From contig CAXTSX010000012.1 in NCBI GenBank assembly GCA_964247085.1, positions 19,701-83,700 of the forward strand: a stretch of 64,000 nt of DNA, read 5' to 3'. The stretch comes from JAAFHZ01 sp964247085. GTDB taxonomy: Bacteria > Cyanobacteriota > Cyanobacteriia > Cyanobacteriales > Chamaesiphonaceae. Within the stretch, counting starts at the first letter, position 1. Every line of letters begins with the position of its first letter. The position numbers and the translations under genes are program-made. The notes beneath the pieces are model-generated. The model had not been told where the DNA came from and did not search any database. It worked only from the letters and a program-made list of their open reading frames with translations. Below are positions 26,030-35,522 of this stretch, in pieces.

Positions 26030-26803
26030 TTATAGCAGCGGATTCTCAAAGAAAACTAGAGAAATCAATAGATCAACAATGAAAATTGCGATCCAAGTGG
26101 TGACCACAGCCGAGGTGGTAGCATTTCCGACCCCTCGGACTCCGCCCACTACGTTTAATCCCCAGCTACAGCTATTCACCGCGACGATCACCCCAAAAAT
26201 AAAGCCCTTCAATAAAATGACCACCAAATCAGTCAGACTCAGGATTTTTTGAATAGAGTCCAAAAATTTTTCGGGGTCTACGTGGTAGAGCTGGGCAGCG
26301 GCAAACATCCCGCCGAGCACCCCAATCACTAATGAGAAAAATGTTAGTACCGGCACCATTAGGCTACAGCCAATTACGCGCGGAATTACCAGGTAATCGA
26401 TCGGATCGGTTCGGAGCACATACAGCGCGTCGATTTGTTCCGAAATGCGCATCGCTCCAATCTCGGCGGTGAAGGCCGATCCCACCTGTCCGGCCAGAAT
26501 ACAGGCGGTGAGGATCGGAGCTAGCTCTCGACAAAAAGCCATCGCAAAGGGTCCGCCAACTCCATCCGCCGCCCCAAATCTCGCTAACTCGCGGGCGGTT
26601 TGGACGGTGAAAATCATCCCGGCAAAAACATTGACTAGCAGAACTGGTGGAGTAGATAGGGGACCAGCTCTAAAAATCTGCTCGACAATCAGCCGTCGAT
26701 CAATTTTGCCTTGGCACAGATGCAGCGCCACCTGGCCAAACAGTAAGACTGCGGACCATAAGCTGCTAACGCACGATCGGGATGAGTCTGGTTTCGGGGT
26801 CAA
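26030..26803 (-). CDS. mlaE: MlaE-family ABC transporter permease
   Basis: A 257-residue inner-membrane permease with five to six helices. The MlaE/YrbE/TGD1 hallmarks are present: FCRELAPILTACILAGQVGSA followed by TAEIGAMRISEQIDAL and LRTDPIDYLVIPRVIG. Together with an ATPase (MlaF) and an MCE protein (MlaD) the complex moves phospholipids between membranes; the plastid TGD1 homologue imports lipids. The partners are not adjacent here. The frame starts with TTG; no better start was found. Confidence 0.93.
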   Translation of the reverse strand: MTPKPDSSRSCVSSLWSAVLLFGQVALHLCQGKIDRRLIVEQIFRAGPLSTPPVLLVNVFAGMIFTVQTARELARFGAADGVGGPFAMAFCRELAPILTACILAGQVGSAFTAEIGAMRISEQIDALYVLRTDPIDYLVIPRVIGCSLMVPVLTFFSLVIGVLGGMFAAAQLYHVDPEKFLDSIQKILSLTDLVVILLKGFIFGVIVAVNSCSWGLNVVGGVRGVGNATTSAVVTTWIAIFIVDLLISLVFFENPLL

Positions 26804-26922
26804 TTCTTTTACCAGTAGTGCAGATAATTTACTCAGCTCTGCCCTTGAAGATCAGCAGCTTAATACCATTCATCCTAGTGGCCAAAGTACTCGGTTTCCG
26901 GTAGAGTAGCTCTATTTAGTTT

Positions 26923-27975
26923 CTAGGTCAGACGAATTCCGTATTGGGGTAGCAGATCTTGCAAGATAAAAAGTCGATGAACTTGCAGTGCCTCGTGAAA
27001 AAGTTTCCAGTTACTCCCCAAAAAACTATTTTGATAGGTGAAAATTTCATCATTGTCATCTTTAGCGCTATCGGTGCCTAATGCGGCATGTTTCCAAGAT
27101 CCCACTCCTTTATCGATATAGCTGACTTGGCTAGCTCCAAAACTAAATTTTCCTTGGCTAATGTGCTGCAACCACTGTTGATGGCGCTCTTTTTTGTCAG
27201 GACTGGTCAGGTTACTAATTAAATGAGCGATGTAAGACCGATCGGGTTCCGCTAAACCAGAGACTGGGGCATCGGGATCACCTAAACGGTAGCGCTGCAT
27301 GGTTTTACACATTTCGTCAGCTGCCGTAAAAAAATCGCTGGGATTGTGGCGACGGACAATTTCTTTGCGGCCATTGGTGTAACCCCAAATTAGATAGGGT
27401 CGATCGGGATGGCTCAAAGCGCCACCATGACCGAGAGGCAAGGCCTTGCTCACAAAATAACCCGCTAATCGATCGCGCAAATGATGATCTGGTTGACCAT
27501 CCGCATCGACCAATTCCGAAACCTTATTAACTTCGTGATTGATGCCAGCAAAGCCTTGATGTGCCCAGGTATCAGCAAAAACATGCATAGTAATGCCTAA
27601 CTGATGCAAGCTATGTAGATCATTTTTTTGCATGATGCAATTTCGCACCATGGCCTGGGCTACCGGGCTATTCGGGCGGCAAATCAGTTTGTCTATGATA
27701 TTTTGATCGGGATGTCCACCACCGTTAGGCAAAAAATGAAAAGGAATCCAGACCGGATTGTTGGCCAGGGTTTCAAAGTTTCGGTAATCCAACATGCGGT
27801 GTGCTGAACTAATCCGCCGAAACAGGGTTTTACTATTTCTAAATCTCACCACCCCTTGATTGATCGCATCATCAACATACTGAGCACTGTAGGCAATGAT
27901 TTCAGACTCTGGATGATTGAAGCCAGCTAACCTGGAGACTACATAAGTCACCCCATGATGGAAATCAATTTGCAT
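26923..27975 (-). CDS. DUF6765 family protein, probable metal-dependent hydrolase-like
   Basis: A 350-residue soluble protein rich in His and Asp. It starts MQIDFHHGVTYVVSRLAGF and contains YSAQYVDDA, SSAHRMLDYRNFE, HQLGITMHVFADTWAHQGFA and HLRDRL. The repeated HxxxD/HxxAD patterns and the all-helical look resemble zinc phospholipase C / S1-P1 nuclease folds, where such residues hold a trinuclear metal site. No activity is known to me for this family. No signal peptide is present, so it is probably cytoplasmic. Confidence 0.8.
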   Translation of the reverse strand: MQIDFHHGVTYVVSRLAGFNHPESEIIAYSAQYVDDAINQGVVRFRNSKTLFRRISSAHRMLDYRNFETLANNPVWIPFHFLPNGGGHPDQNIIDKLICRPNSPVAQAMVRNCIMQKNDLHSLHQLGITMHVFADTWAHQGFAGINHEVNKVSELVDADGQPDHHLRDRLAGYFVSKALPLGHGGALSHPDRPYLIWGYTNGRKEIVRRHNPSDFFTAADEMCKTMQRYRLGDPDAPVSGLAEPDRSYIAHLISNLTSPDKKERHQQWLQHISQGKFSFGASQVSYIDKGVGSWKHAALGTDSAKDDNDEIFTYQNSFLGSNWKLFHEALQVHRLFILQDLLPQYGIRLT

Positions 27976-28078
27976 GGTTGGTATTGGTGGGGGAGGTTAG
28001 GAATCACTTTAATTGACGAGATTGGTACTATCGTCCACATTTTTACAATTTTTATTTTTATCTTTGAATTTTTTACTG

Positions 28079-28432
28079 TTAGGGTCGATCGCGTTGTTTG
28101 AAGGCGGCCAAGGTTTCGTAATAGTTTAAACACCATAGACTTAAGGCTCCGGGCAGAAAGAAAATAATACTGGCCACGTACAGAAGGGAAAGTCCGATCG
28201 CTACCCGCAATGTCCACCTTTTCAGCCGTTGCAACTCTCTAACCAAGGCTTCGATCAGCAGTGCAAAAATTACCACAGCCCCAGTCACCCCCATCAAGCG
28301 CGGTAGGTCTGACCAATTGGCAGCAGTAATATTCCCTTGCCAGATATTCAGAAGCAGCCCTAGCAACATGATTATGGGTACCGATCGAAGACTCCAAATT
28401 GCCACCGTTAAAGTAGGCGGAATTTTATCCAT
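28079..28432 (-). CDS. Small hydrophobic membrane protein
   Basis: A 117-residue protein with three predicted membrane helices (about 8-30, 43-65, 75-97), a basic loop LVRELQRLKRWTLR, and a polar C-terminus. I recognise no family. It lies about 100 bases upstream of the DUF6765 gene on the same strand and is divergent from a response regulator gene. Confidence 0.55.
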   Translation of the reverse strand: MDKIPPTLTVAIWSLRSVPIIMLLGLLLNIWQGNITAANWSDLPRLMGVTGAVVIFALLIEALVRELQRLKRWTLRVAIGLSLLYVASIIFFLPGALSLWCLNYYETLAAFKQRDRP

Positions 28433-28566
28433 AATGTGTTGGTGAATAAAGAGCCACTAATTTTTTCACAGTCCCACCACCCTGATCAGGCTGTTTCTGA
28501 TGGATGTTAGACTGGAAAGCAACGATTCCACCGCTTGACCCATCTAGATAATTCCAGGAAATAGCC

Positions 28567-29259
28567 ATGTCAGCAAAATTACTTTTAGTCGATGATGAGC
28601 CAGGTGTCAGAGAGTCTGTCCAGGCGTACTTAGAAGACAGTGGTTATCAGGTACAAGTGGCGAGTAATGCCAAAGATGCCTGGGATATGCTGCAACAGAA
28701 TCAGCCAGACTTAGTAATCTCCGATTTGATGATGCCGCAGGTTGATGGCTATCAGTTTTTGCAGCAATTACGGGAAGATCCCCGGTTTGTAGCGCTGCCA
28801 GTGGTGTTTTTAACAGCCAGAGGCATGAAGTCCGATCGAATCACCGGTTATCAGGCTGGTTGTGATGCCTATCTATCGAAGCCCTTTGACCCGGAAGAGT
28901 TGATTGCGATCGTTCAAAATGTGCTTCAACGCCGCGCCACCGCTACTAACAACAATCCAGAAGTAGAAGGAATCGCCAAACAGATTGCGGCAGAGCTAAA
29001 GGGCATGTTTGGGAGCGGCCATAGTAGTGGCAGTGCGATCGTTACCACTCCACCCCCTATTAATATTGACTTTACGCCCCGTGAGCAGAGTGTTTTAGAT
29101 TTGGTATCGGCGGGCTTAATGAATAAAGAAATTGCTCGGCAGCTAGAAACTAGTGTGCGGAACGTAGAAAAGTATGTGAGTCGGTTGTTTGGCAAAACTG
29201 GGACTAACAGCCGCACCGAGCTAGTGCGCTATGCTCTAGAGCATGGTTTAACTAAATAA
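28567..29259 (+). CDS. NarL/LuxR-type response regulator
   Basis: A 230-residue two-domain transcription factor. The receiver domain (1-122) has acidic DDE at 9-11, the phosphoacceptor Asp in VISDLMMPQVDGY, the switch Thr in VVFLTARG and the Lys in YLSKPFDPEEL. The output domain (about 165-228) is a LuxR helix-turn-helix, FTPREQSVLDLVSAGLMNKE then SVRNVEKYVSRLFGKTGT. It resembles the cyanobacterial/plastid Ycf29 (TctD-like) group. An AGGAAA site precedes the ATG. No kinase is adjacent. Target genes are unknown. Confidence 0.92.
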   Translation: MSAKLLLVDDEPGVRESVQAYLEDSGYQVQVASNAKDAWDMLQQNQPDLVISDLMMPQVDGYQFLQQLREDPRFVALPVVFLTARGMKSDRITGYQAGCDAYLSKPFDPEELIAIVQNVLQRRATATNNNPEVEGIAKQIAAELKGMFGSGHSSGSAIVTTPPPINIDFTPREQSVLDLVSAGLMNKEIARQLETSVRNVEKYVSRLFGKTGTNSRTELVRYALEHGLTK

Positions 29260-29316
29260 GGTTGTAGAGAATAATCCTTCAGGTATAAATTGAATGTGAT
29301 CAGCGCGAGGAAAAGT

Positions 29317-29808
29317 ATGGCAGAAGCTAAACTACATATTTTTCCTACTAGCTATCGTATGAAACATAGCAAAGAAGTCAGCTATCCGATCGGTGCCGAA
29401 GCACTATCCCGGCAGTTAGCTGGAGTGCCGCAGCACGATTTGATTACCTGTCGTTTCTCGGCGGGTTATCCCCAACACGATGTTGGTAAACCCCAATTTT
29501 ATGTGCTGAATGTTGCGTATGAGAAACAGGCCAGGACATTCCATGATTCCAAATCGGCCTTAGAACGCGGGGTCTTTGATCCCCATTGGTACATTAGTGT
29601 TTTTGCGGTACCAAGACATTTACGTGGAACCATTAAGTTAGTATTACTCGAACAAGCGTTACCTGCTGTTGTGCGCCCTTGGTTAATAGAGAAGAGTCAT
29701 CTGACTGGTCAAACGGGAGGGTCTGTTCTATGGCTGGAATATGTCCGTGCTGACAATGTTTTTAAGTTCACTATGCGCGAAGACATTGCACCAGAGCGAT
29801 CGGGTTAG
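29317..29808 (+). CDS. Hypothetical protein
   Basis: A 163-residue soluble protein without recognised domains. Segments such as LITCRFSAGYPQ, GVFDPHWYISVFAVPRHLRG and SVLWLEYVRADN suggest a beta-rich globular fold. I selected the ATG at 29317 because a GAGGAAAA Shine-Dalgarno lies just before it; the upstream frame (29290) lacks one. It follows the LuxR-type response regulator by 57 bases on the same strand and may be cotranscribed. Confidence 0.65.
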   Translation: MAEAKLHIFPTSYRMKHSKEVSYPIGAEALSRQLAGVPQHDLITCRFSAGYPQHDVGKPQFYVLNVAYEKQARTFHDSKSALERGVFDPHWYISVFAVPRHLRGTIKLVLLEQALPAVVRPWLIEKSHLTGQTGGSVLWLEYVRADNVFKFTMREDIAPERSG

Positions 29809-29913
29809 GTTTTGATAAATTGGTTTAGAGAGCGGTTGCCTATTATTAGGATTTACGGCAATCACATGACTAGTTGTTTTCACAAACTGATTAATAATAG
29901 TGGTTGAAATTAA

Positions 29914-30384
29914 TTAAATGTCTTTGCGGCGATTAGATAAACGAATTATTACATAGCTAATTGATAGCGCAGCTACAGCTACTCCTAAGGCAATTAAGTC
30001 ATTACTATCTTTTTTCTCTAAGTCTAGAATAATAATTTTTCTAGATACAGCGATAAGAGAAGTGATTAATACCAATTCAACTTGAATAACATGCTTTTTC
30101 AGGTAAGCTGTGATATTTTCTAATATCTCCAGGGCAATCAAAACATTCAAAAATAAACCAAATAGTTGAAATAATTGAGTATTAAAATTGTCACTATCAT
30201 GCTGGCTGAGCGTCTTAGCCAAAGTTTCAATCAAGGAATATCCGAGCTGAAAAATTGCAATTAGCGTGACCAAAATCATGCCGATCGATAGCAGCTTAGA
30301 AACCCAGCCTTCAATAACTTTCAGAACAGTTAAGAATTTATCATCATCAGATATCCAAGATGTAAGTTTTCTAAAAATTCGCAT
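29914..30384 (-). CDS. PsiE-like (phosphate-starvation-inducible E family) membrane protein
   Basis: A 156-residue protein with four membrane helices (about 28-50, 70-95, 100-120, 128-148). The PsiE core is seen in FGLFLNVLIALEILENITAY followed by VELVLITSLIAVSRKIIIL and a final basic tail. In E. coli psiE responds to phosphate limitation and cAMP, but no molecular function is known. It begins only two bases after nrtD stops and has no own Shine-Dalgarno, so it appears to be the last gene of the nitrate transporter operon and translationally coupled. Confidence 0.85.
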   Translation of the reverse strand: MRIFRKLTSWISDDDKFLTVLKVIEGWVSKLLSIGMILVTLIAIFQLGYSLIETLAKTLSQHDSDNFNTQLFQLFGLFLNVLIALEILENITAYLKKHVIQVELVLITSLIAVSRKIIILDLEKKDSNDLIALGVAVAALSISYVIIRLSNRRKDI

Positions 30385-30386
30385 AG

Positions 30387-31223
30387 TTATTCATCATCAT
30401 GAGCAAAGCGGTGATATAGAAAGTCTAAAGCATAGTTTCGCAAGTTGTAGTACTCTGGATCTTCTAAAATTTGATCGCGATCGCGGGGACGCTCAAAGGG
30501 AATAGTCAATACTTCACCGATTTTAGCAGCCGGACCATTGGTCATCATTACCAATCTGTCGGCTAAAAACAAAGCTTCATCAATATCATGAGTAATCATT
30601 AAAACAGTACAGTTCTGTTCACCGCAAATTCTCATCAATTCCTCCTGCAATTCCTCCTTGGTAATTTGATCGAGAGCGCCAAAAGGCTCATCCAAAATTA
30701 AGATTTCGGGACGAATAGAGAGCGCCCGCGCGATCGCTACCCGCTGTTTCATCCCGCCAGAAAGTTGCTGGGGCTTTTTGTCGGCAGCATCTGCTAAGCC
30801 CACCATTGCTAAATGCTCGTTGACGATCGATACTTTTTCGGCTTTGGACTTGTGAGGAAAGACCGCATTCACCGCTAGATAGATATTTTCAAAGGCACTT
30901 TTCCAGGGTAACAGGGCATATCCTTGAAAAACCATCATCCGATCGGGTCCCGGTTTGGTAATAGCTGCTCCCTGCAGTTCCACAATGCCGGTAGTCGGTT
31001 GATTAAATCCGGCGATCATATTGAGCAAGGTCGATTTACCGCAGCCGGAGTGGCCAATTAGGCAAATGAATTCGCCTTTATCCACCGCCAGATTGACATC
31101 TTCTAAGACTGTGTAAGTCCCTTTGGCAGTGGGATAGATCTTAGAAACATCCTGCACTAACAAAAAAGGGGGACTATTGATAGCATGTTGCTGGATTTTA
31201 GCAGTTGGTGTAGTTAGGGTCAT
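30387..31223 (-). CDS. nrtD: Nitrate/nitrite ABC transporter ATPase NrtD
   Basis: A protein of about 278 residues with Walker A GHSGCGKST, signature LSGGMKQRVAIARAL, Walker B LILDEPFGALD and the H-loop MITHDIDEAL. The C-terminal LRNYALDFLYHRFAHDD matches the NrtD/CmpD tail. With NrtC it powers import of nitrate bound by NrtA through NrtB. I use the ATG at 31223, with GGAG nine bases upstream, instead of the GTG at 31232. It is the fourth nrt gene, 37 bases after nrtC. Confidence 0.94.
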   Translation of the reverse strand: MTLTTPTAKIQQHAINSPPFLLVQDVSKIYPTAKGTYTVLEDVNLAVDKGEFICLIGHSGCGKSTLLNMIAGFNQPTTGIVELQGAAITKPGPDRMMVFQGYALLPWKSAFENIYLAVNAVFPHKSKAEKVSIVNEHLAMVGLADAADKKPQQLSGGMKQRVAIARALSIRPEILILDEPFGALDQITKEELQEELMRICGEQNCTVLMITHDIDEALFLADRLVMMTNGPAAKIGEVLTIPFERPRDRDQILEDPEYYNLRNYALDFLYHRFAHDDE

Positions 31224-31260
31224 GATGATCACTCCAGAGAAATTAGATGAATTAGAGAAA

Positions 31261-33240
31261 TTAACGTTGTAAAATCACTTCGGCTACAGAAATTGGACGT
31301 TTGATTTTCAGGCTGTTCAGATAACCGATCGGATCTTCGGCACTAAATTTCACCCCATCAAATAGTTCGATCGCGCTCCGACTGTAATCAACATCTAAAC
31401 CGAGTTCGCGGGCTGCTGTACTAAAGGTGCCCATCCGGCAAACGCGCTCTAAAATCTCCACCCAATTACGGGGGAAAGGGGTGATGCCCCAGCGGGCCAT
31501 TTGGGTGATGATCCATAGTTGTTCGGTGCGGCTAGGCCGATTGAGACCATTCCCAAAGAACTGCGGGTGAGCGTACTCTTGATGTGGATCGTGATTTCCT
31601 AAGTCATTGATTGGATCGGCCAGGGTAATATAATCGGCCTTCATGCCCAAATATTCTCGTTGTGATAATAACTGGCGAATTTCTTGAACATTTTGGGGAT
31701 CGGCGCAATATTGGCAAGCTTCGACTAAAGCCTTCACCAGCGCAATATGGGTGTTGGGATAAGCATTTGCCCAATCTTCACGTACTCCTAACACTTTGCC
31801 GGGATGACCATTCCAAATACCTAAATCGGAAGCGATCGTAAAACCATGACCATCTTTAGCTGCTCGGTAGTTCCAAGGTTCGCCCACACAATAACCATCG
31901 ATCGTCCCCGCTTTGAGATCTACTACCATTTGGGCGGGTGGAATAGTCATTAAATTCACATCTTTGTCGGGATCAATGCCCCCCGCTGCTAGCCAGTAGC
32001 GCAGCAGCAAATTGTGCATGGAGGAAGGATGCACCATCCCAAAGTTATGCATTTTATCTGGAGTCCTAGCGATAAACTCATGGAAGTCATCCAGGGTGCG
32101 GATGTTTTGTTGATAGAACTCTTCTTTAAGAGTGATGGCATTACCATTCCTGGCCATTGTGAGAGCAGTAACGATCGGTAAAGGTACGTCATTGTTACCA
32201 CCTAAAGTCAACCAGGCCGGCATTCCCGAAGGCATTTGGGCGGCATCGATATAACCACCACTCACCCCATCCACAATGCCCCGCCAGCTGGATTCCCGTA
32301 CCAAGCTGACTTCGTCCAGGCCATGTTTGGCAAACAAGCCCTTTTCTTGGGCGATCGCTAACGGCGCACAGACCGTCAGGGGCACAAAGCCCAGCTGAAT
32401 GTTGATCTTTTCTAAACCATGCCGGGCAATGACCGTAGTTTTTTGAGCCCGTAGTTTCTTCACCCGTTTTTGTTGGTTGAGAAAGTAGATCATTTCACTG
32501 CGCAAGCTATAGTAGCTGGGGTGTTCGACTACTTCTAAGCGTTTTCGGGGGCGGGGAATATCGACATCTAAAATTTGGCCGATTTTGGATTCTGGTCCAT
32601 TGGTAAGCATGATGATCCGATCAGACAGTAACAAAGCCTCATCAATATCGTGGGTGACCATGACAGCGGTGACCTGGTTTTCCTCACAAATTTGCATTAA
32701 GCGTTCTTGCAAACCACCGCGAGTCAAAGCGTCCAACGCTCCAAAAGGTTCGTCTAATAGCAAAACCTTTGGCTTGATGGCAAAGGCGCGAGCGATCGAG
32801 ACTCGTTGTTTCATGCCCCCGGAAAGTTGGCCTGGTTTTTTATCGGCAGCAGCCCGTAAGCCCACCATATCAATATGGTCTTCGATAATCTGTCTGCGCT
32901 CTGCTTTGAGCAAGCCTTTCAGTACTTTGTTGACGGCCAAGGCAATGTTTTCGCGGACAGTTAACCAGGGCAGGAGGGAATAATTTTGGAACACCACCAT
33001 GCGATCGGGTCCTGGTTTGGTGACGGGCGTATCATCCACCAAAACTACTCCATCCGTTGCCCCATCTAAACCAGCAATAATGTTCAGGAGTGTAGATTTA
33101 CCACAGCCGGAGTGGCCAATAAGCGATATGAATTCACCCTTGCGGATTTTTAAGTCAATGCCTTTTAAGGCAATATAACTACCACCATTAGCGAGATCGA
33201 AGGTCTTGTCTACTTGATTTACGGTTACAAAGTTGGACAT
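31261..33240 (-). CDS. nrtC: Nitrate ABC transporter fusion ATPase NrtC
   Basis: A 659-residue fusion. Residues 1-260 are an ABC ATPase (GHSGCGKST, LSGGMKQR, LLLDEPFGALDALT). From about 275 to 640 a NrtA-like substrate-binding domain follows (INIQLGFVPLTVCAPLAIAQ, LRYWLAAGGIDPDKD, GYCVGEPWNYR). In known NrtC the C-terminal domain mediates ammonium-triggered inhibition of uptake. The AGGAAAG ribosome binding site is good. The ATPase part closely resembles NrtD. Confidence 0.95.
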   Translation of the reverse strand: MSNFVTVNQVDKTFDLANGGSYIALKGIDLKIRKGEFISLIGHSGCGKSTLLNIIAGLDGATDGVVLVDDTPVTKPGPDRMVVFQNYSLLPWLTVRENIALAVNKVLKGLLKAERRQIIEDHIDMVGLRAAADKKPGQLSGGMKQRVSIARAFAIKPKVLLLDEPFGALDALTRGGLQERLMQICEENQVTAVMVTHDIDEALLLSDRIIMLTNGPESKIGQILDVDIPRPRKRLEVVEHPSYYSLRSEMIYFLNQQKRVKKLRAQKTTVIARHGLEKINIQLGFVPLTVCAPLAIAQEKGLFAKHGLDEVSLVRESSWRGIVDGVSGGYIDAAQMPSGMPAWLTLGGNNDVPLPIVTALTMARNGNAITLKEEFYQQNIRTLDDFHEFIARTPDKMHNFGMVHPSSMHNLLLRYWLAAGGIDPDKDVNLMTIPPAQMVVDLKAGTIDGYCVGEPWNYRAAKDGHGFTIASDLGIWNGHPGKVLGVREDWANAYPNTHIALVKALVEACQYCADPQNVQEIRQLLSQREYLGMKADYITLADPINDLGNHDPHQEYAHPQFFGNGLNRPSRTEQLWIITQMARWGITPFPRNWVEILERVCRMGTFSTAARELGLDVDYSRSAIELFDGVKFSAEDPIGYLNSLKIKRPISVAEVILQR

Positions 33241-33299
33241 TTTGCTTTCCTATTAAATAAAATTGTGTTTGAATTAGCACATTTAGCAAAGAGCTGTAG

Positions 33300-34130
33300 C
33301 TATTTGCGCTCATCGGGAACTACTTTAGTAGCGATAAAGGCGATGGTTTTATCTAGTAACAAGCCAACTAGTCCTACATAAATCAGCGCAATAATAATTT
33401 GACTGATATTGGCAGCGTTCCAAGCATCCCAAATAAAGAAACCAATCCCCACGCCCCCAATTAACATTTCTGCAGCTACGATCGCCAACCAGGATAAACC
33501 AACCCCGATGCGTAAACCGGTAAAGATATAAGGCACAGTCGCCGGAAATACGACATCTAAAAAGTATTCCTTTCTAGATAGTTGCAGAACTTTGGAGACG
33601 TTGACATAATCTTGGGGGATTTGCTGAACTCCAGCGATCGTATTGAGAATAATCGGCCAGATGGAAGTGATGAAAATTACAAAAATTGCAGAAGGATTAG
33701 ATTGTTGAAAGGTGGCTAAGGCGATCGGTAACCAAGCTAGTGGTGGAATAGTCCGCAAAATTTGAAAAATTGGATCGAGGGCATCAAATAAAAATTCATT
33801 AGTGCCCACAATGATGCCGATCGAGATTCCCACAATGGCTGCTAAGGTAAAGCCTTGGATAACTCGCTGCACACTCGCCCAAATTTGCCAAAATAGCCCT
33901 TTATTAGTCGCCCCTTTATCGAAAAAAGGATCGATGATCAACTCCCAAGTTTGTTGGATGACTTTGACTGGACTGGGCAAGTTAGCATCTGGACTTAATG
34001 TCAATAACTGCCAAATTAGCAGAATTACGGCAATGGCAATGAGTGGAGCAAATACTTTGCGCGTTTTTTTGTTACTCAATAGCCGTTCGAGGGCGTTTGT
34101 TTGGGGACGATTGCTAATAGATCTAGTCAT
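33300..34130 (-). CDS. nrtB: Nitrate ABC transporter permease NrtB
   Basis: A 276-residue membrane permease with six helices. The first lies at about 28-48 (LIAIAVILLIWQLLTL). The EAA-type cytoplasmic loop contacting the ATPases is seen in NVSKVLQLSRKEYFLDVVFP followed by ATVPYIFTGLRIGVGLSW. It forms the membrane channel of the nitrate importer. The GGAG site lies ten bases before the ATG. It sits between nrtA and nrtC. Confidence 0.94.
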   Translation of the reverse strand: MTRSISNRPQTNALERLLSNKKTRKVFAPLIAIAVILLIWQLLTLSPDANLPSPVKVIQQTWELIIDPFFDKGATNKGLFWQIWASVQRVIQGFTLAAIVGISIGIIVGTNEFLFDALDPIFQILRTIPPLAWLPIALATFQQSNPSAIFVIFITSIWPIILNTIAGVQQIPQDYVNVSKVLQLSRKEYFLDVVFPATVPYIFTGLRIGVGLSWLAIVAAEMLIGGVGIGFFIWDAWNAANISQIIIALIYVGLVGLLLDKTIAFIATKVVPDERK

Positions 34131-34187
34131 GAATAATTTCTCCGATACTTAAAAGGGAATAAATTGACAGAATGTTGCAGATTGTAA

Positions 34188-35522
34188 CTAAGCTTGTTTG
34201 ATTTTCAAACTTTTTAAATAGGCAGAAGGATTAGTGGGGTCAAATTTAACTCCATCAAAAAATGTTTCTACGCCGCGTGAAGTATTTGCCGGAATCTGTT
34301 CAGCAGATATCTTTAATTCCTGGGCTGCTGCTCGCCAAATATCTTCTCGATTGACTTGATCAATTATTTTGTTGAGATCGGTATTCGCCGGGATTTGTCC
34401 CCACCGAATATTCTCAGTCAAAAACCACAGATCATGACTCTTGAAAGGATAGCTAGCATAGTTATCCCAATAACGCATAATGTTGGGACTATTTTCAGTA
34501 ACTGGCCGATTATCACCATATTCAATTTTGCCAGTCAGTCGGTCTTGGACATCTTTAACTGGTACTTTTGCCCATTCTGGATCGGAGATCACGGTAGCCA
34601 TTTCGATCCGATTCTCCTTTTTGTCGCACCATTGTTGAGCTTCCATCAAAGCTTTCACAATTGACTTAGTAGCATTGGGATGTCGATCGACCCAGTCACT
34701 CCTAAAACTTAGCGCTTTTTCCGGATGATCTTGCCAAAATTCATTAGTTACTAAGGCGGTGTAACCGAGTTTTTGATTGATCAAGCGCACATGCCAAGGA
34801 TCGCCGACACAAAAACCATCGATATTATTAACTCTAATATTCGGAACTAATTGTGATCCAGGTACCACCAAACTAATGATATCTTTGTTGGGATCGATGC
34901 CCCCTGCTGCCAACCAATAGCGCAACATTAGATCACTATTGCCGCCTTTAAAAGTATGAGCAAACCGCAAATAGTTACCGGAGGCTCTTTCTCGATCGAC
35001 TCTCTCTTTGATTTTAGAAGCATCTAAGGCCACGCTAGCATCACGATAACGATTCCCCACTGAGATGCCTTGTCCCCCCGTATTGAGGCGCGCCACTACA
35101 TACATCGGTAATTTTTTATTATTAACTGTAATGGTGCCCATGCTCATGTGATACGGCATCGGACTAAGAACCATCGCCCCGTCCAATCCACCGCCTGCTG
35201 AACCAATTTGGAGATTATCTCTAGTTACTCCCCAAGATGGTTGCTTGACTAGCTCGACATCTGGCATTCCATATTTTTCAAATATTTTTCTCACCTTGGC
35301 CACTACTAATGGAGAGGCATCAGTTTGCCCGATAAAACCAATCCGAGCCTTGGTAGTTTCGTTTCCACCACTCGTATTCATATTGGCAGCTTTGATGGGA
35401 GCCAATTGGTTTCCATTATTCGAGGATGATGCACATCCTTTTAATAAAAACCCACCCACCCCTGCTGCCCCAGCGGTAAGAAGAAATTTGCGCCGAGATA
35501 TTTGATTAACTAAATGTTCCAT
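34188..35522 (-). CDS. nrtA: Nitrate-binding lipoprotein NrtA
   Basis: A 444-residue periplasmic lipoprotein that captures nitrate. The N-terminus has a twin-arginine-like SRRKFLLTAG and a lipobox LLKGC with C30. Conserved blocks include SWGVTRDN, GGQGISVG, RYWLAAGGIDP, GFCVGDPWHV and TSRGVETFFDGVKFDP. These favour nitrate-type NrtA over bicarbonate-type CmpA. At the place where Synechocystis NrtA has the nitrate-contact histidine (GGTHD, from memory) this protein reads GGNSD. It is first in the nrtABCD-psiE operon. No nirA or narB lies in the window. Confidence 0.92.
   Translation of the reverse strand: MEHLVNQISRRKFLLTAGAAGVGGFLLKGCASSSNNGNQLAPIKAANMNTSGGNETTKARIGFIGQTDASPLVVAKVRKIFEKYGMPDVELVKQPSWGVTRDNLQIGSAGGGLDGAMVLSPMPYHMSMGTITVNNKKLPMYVVARLNTGGQGISVGNRYRDASVALDASKIKERVDRERASGNYLRFAHTFKGGNSDLMLRYWLAAGGIDPNKDIISLVVPGSQLVPNIRVNNIDGFCVGDPWHVRLINQKLGYTALVTNEFWQDHPEKALSFRSDWVDRHPNATKSIVKALMEAQQWCDKKENRIEMATVISDPEWAKVPVKDVQDRLTGKIEYGDNRPVTENSPNIMRYWDNYASYPFKSHDLWFLTENIRWGQIPANTDLNKIIDQVNREDIWRAAAQELKISAEQIPANTSRGVETFFDGVKFDPTNPSAYLKSLKIKQA

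Noticed and set aside
27948..28217. Leftward 89-codon frame overlapping two genes
   Set aside because: Overlaps the start of the DUF6765 gene and the small membrane protein in another frame, with no features.
31261..35522. Bicarbonate transporter cmpABCD instead of nrtABCD
   Set aside because: CmpA-type features (such as the FSTGDPWP motif) are absent; the binding protein has the NrtA-type SWG-TRDN and CVGDPW segments.
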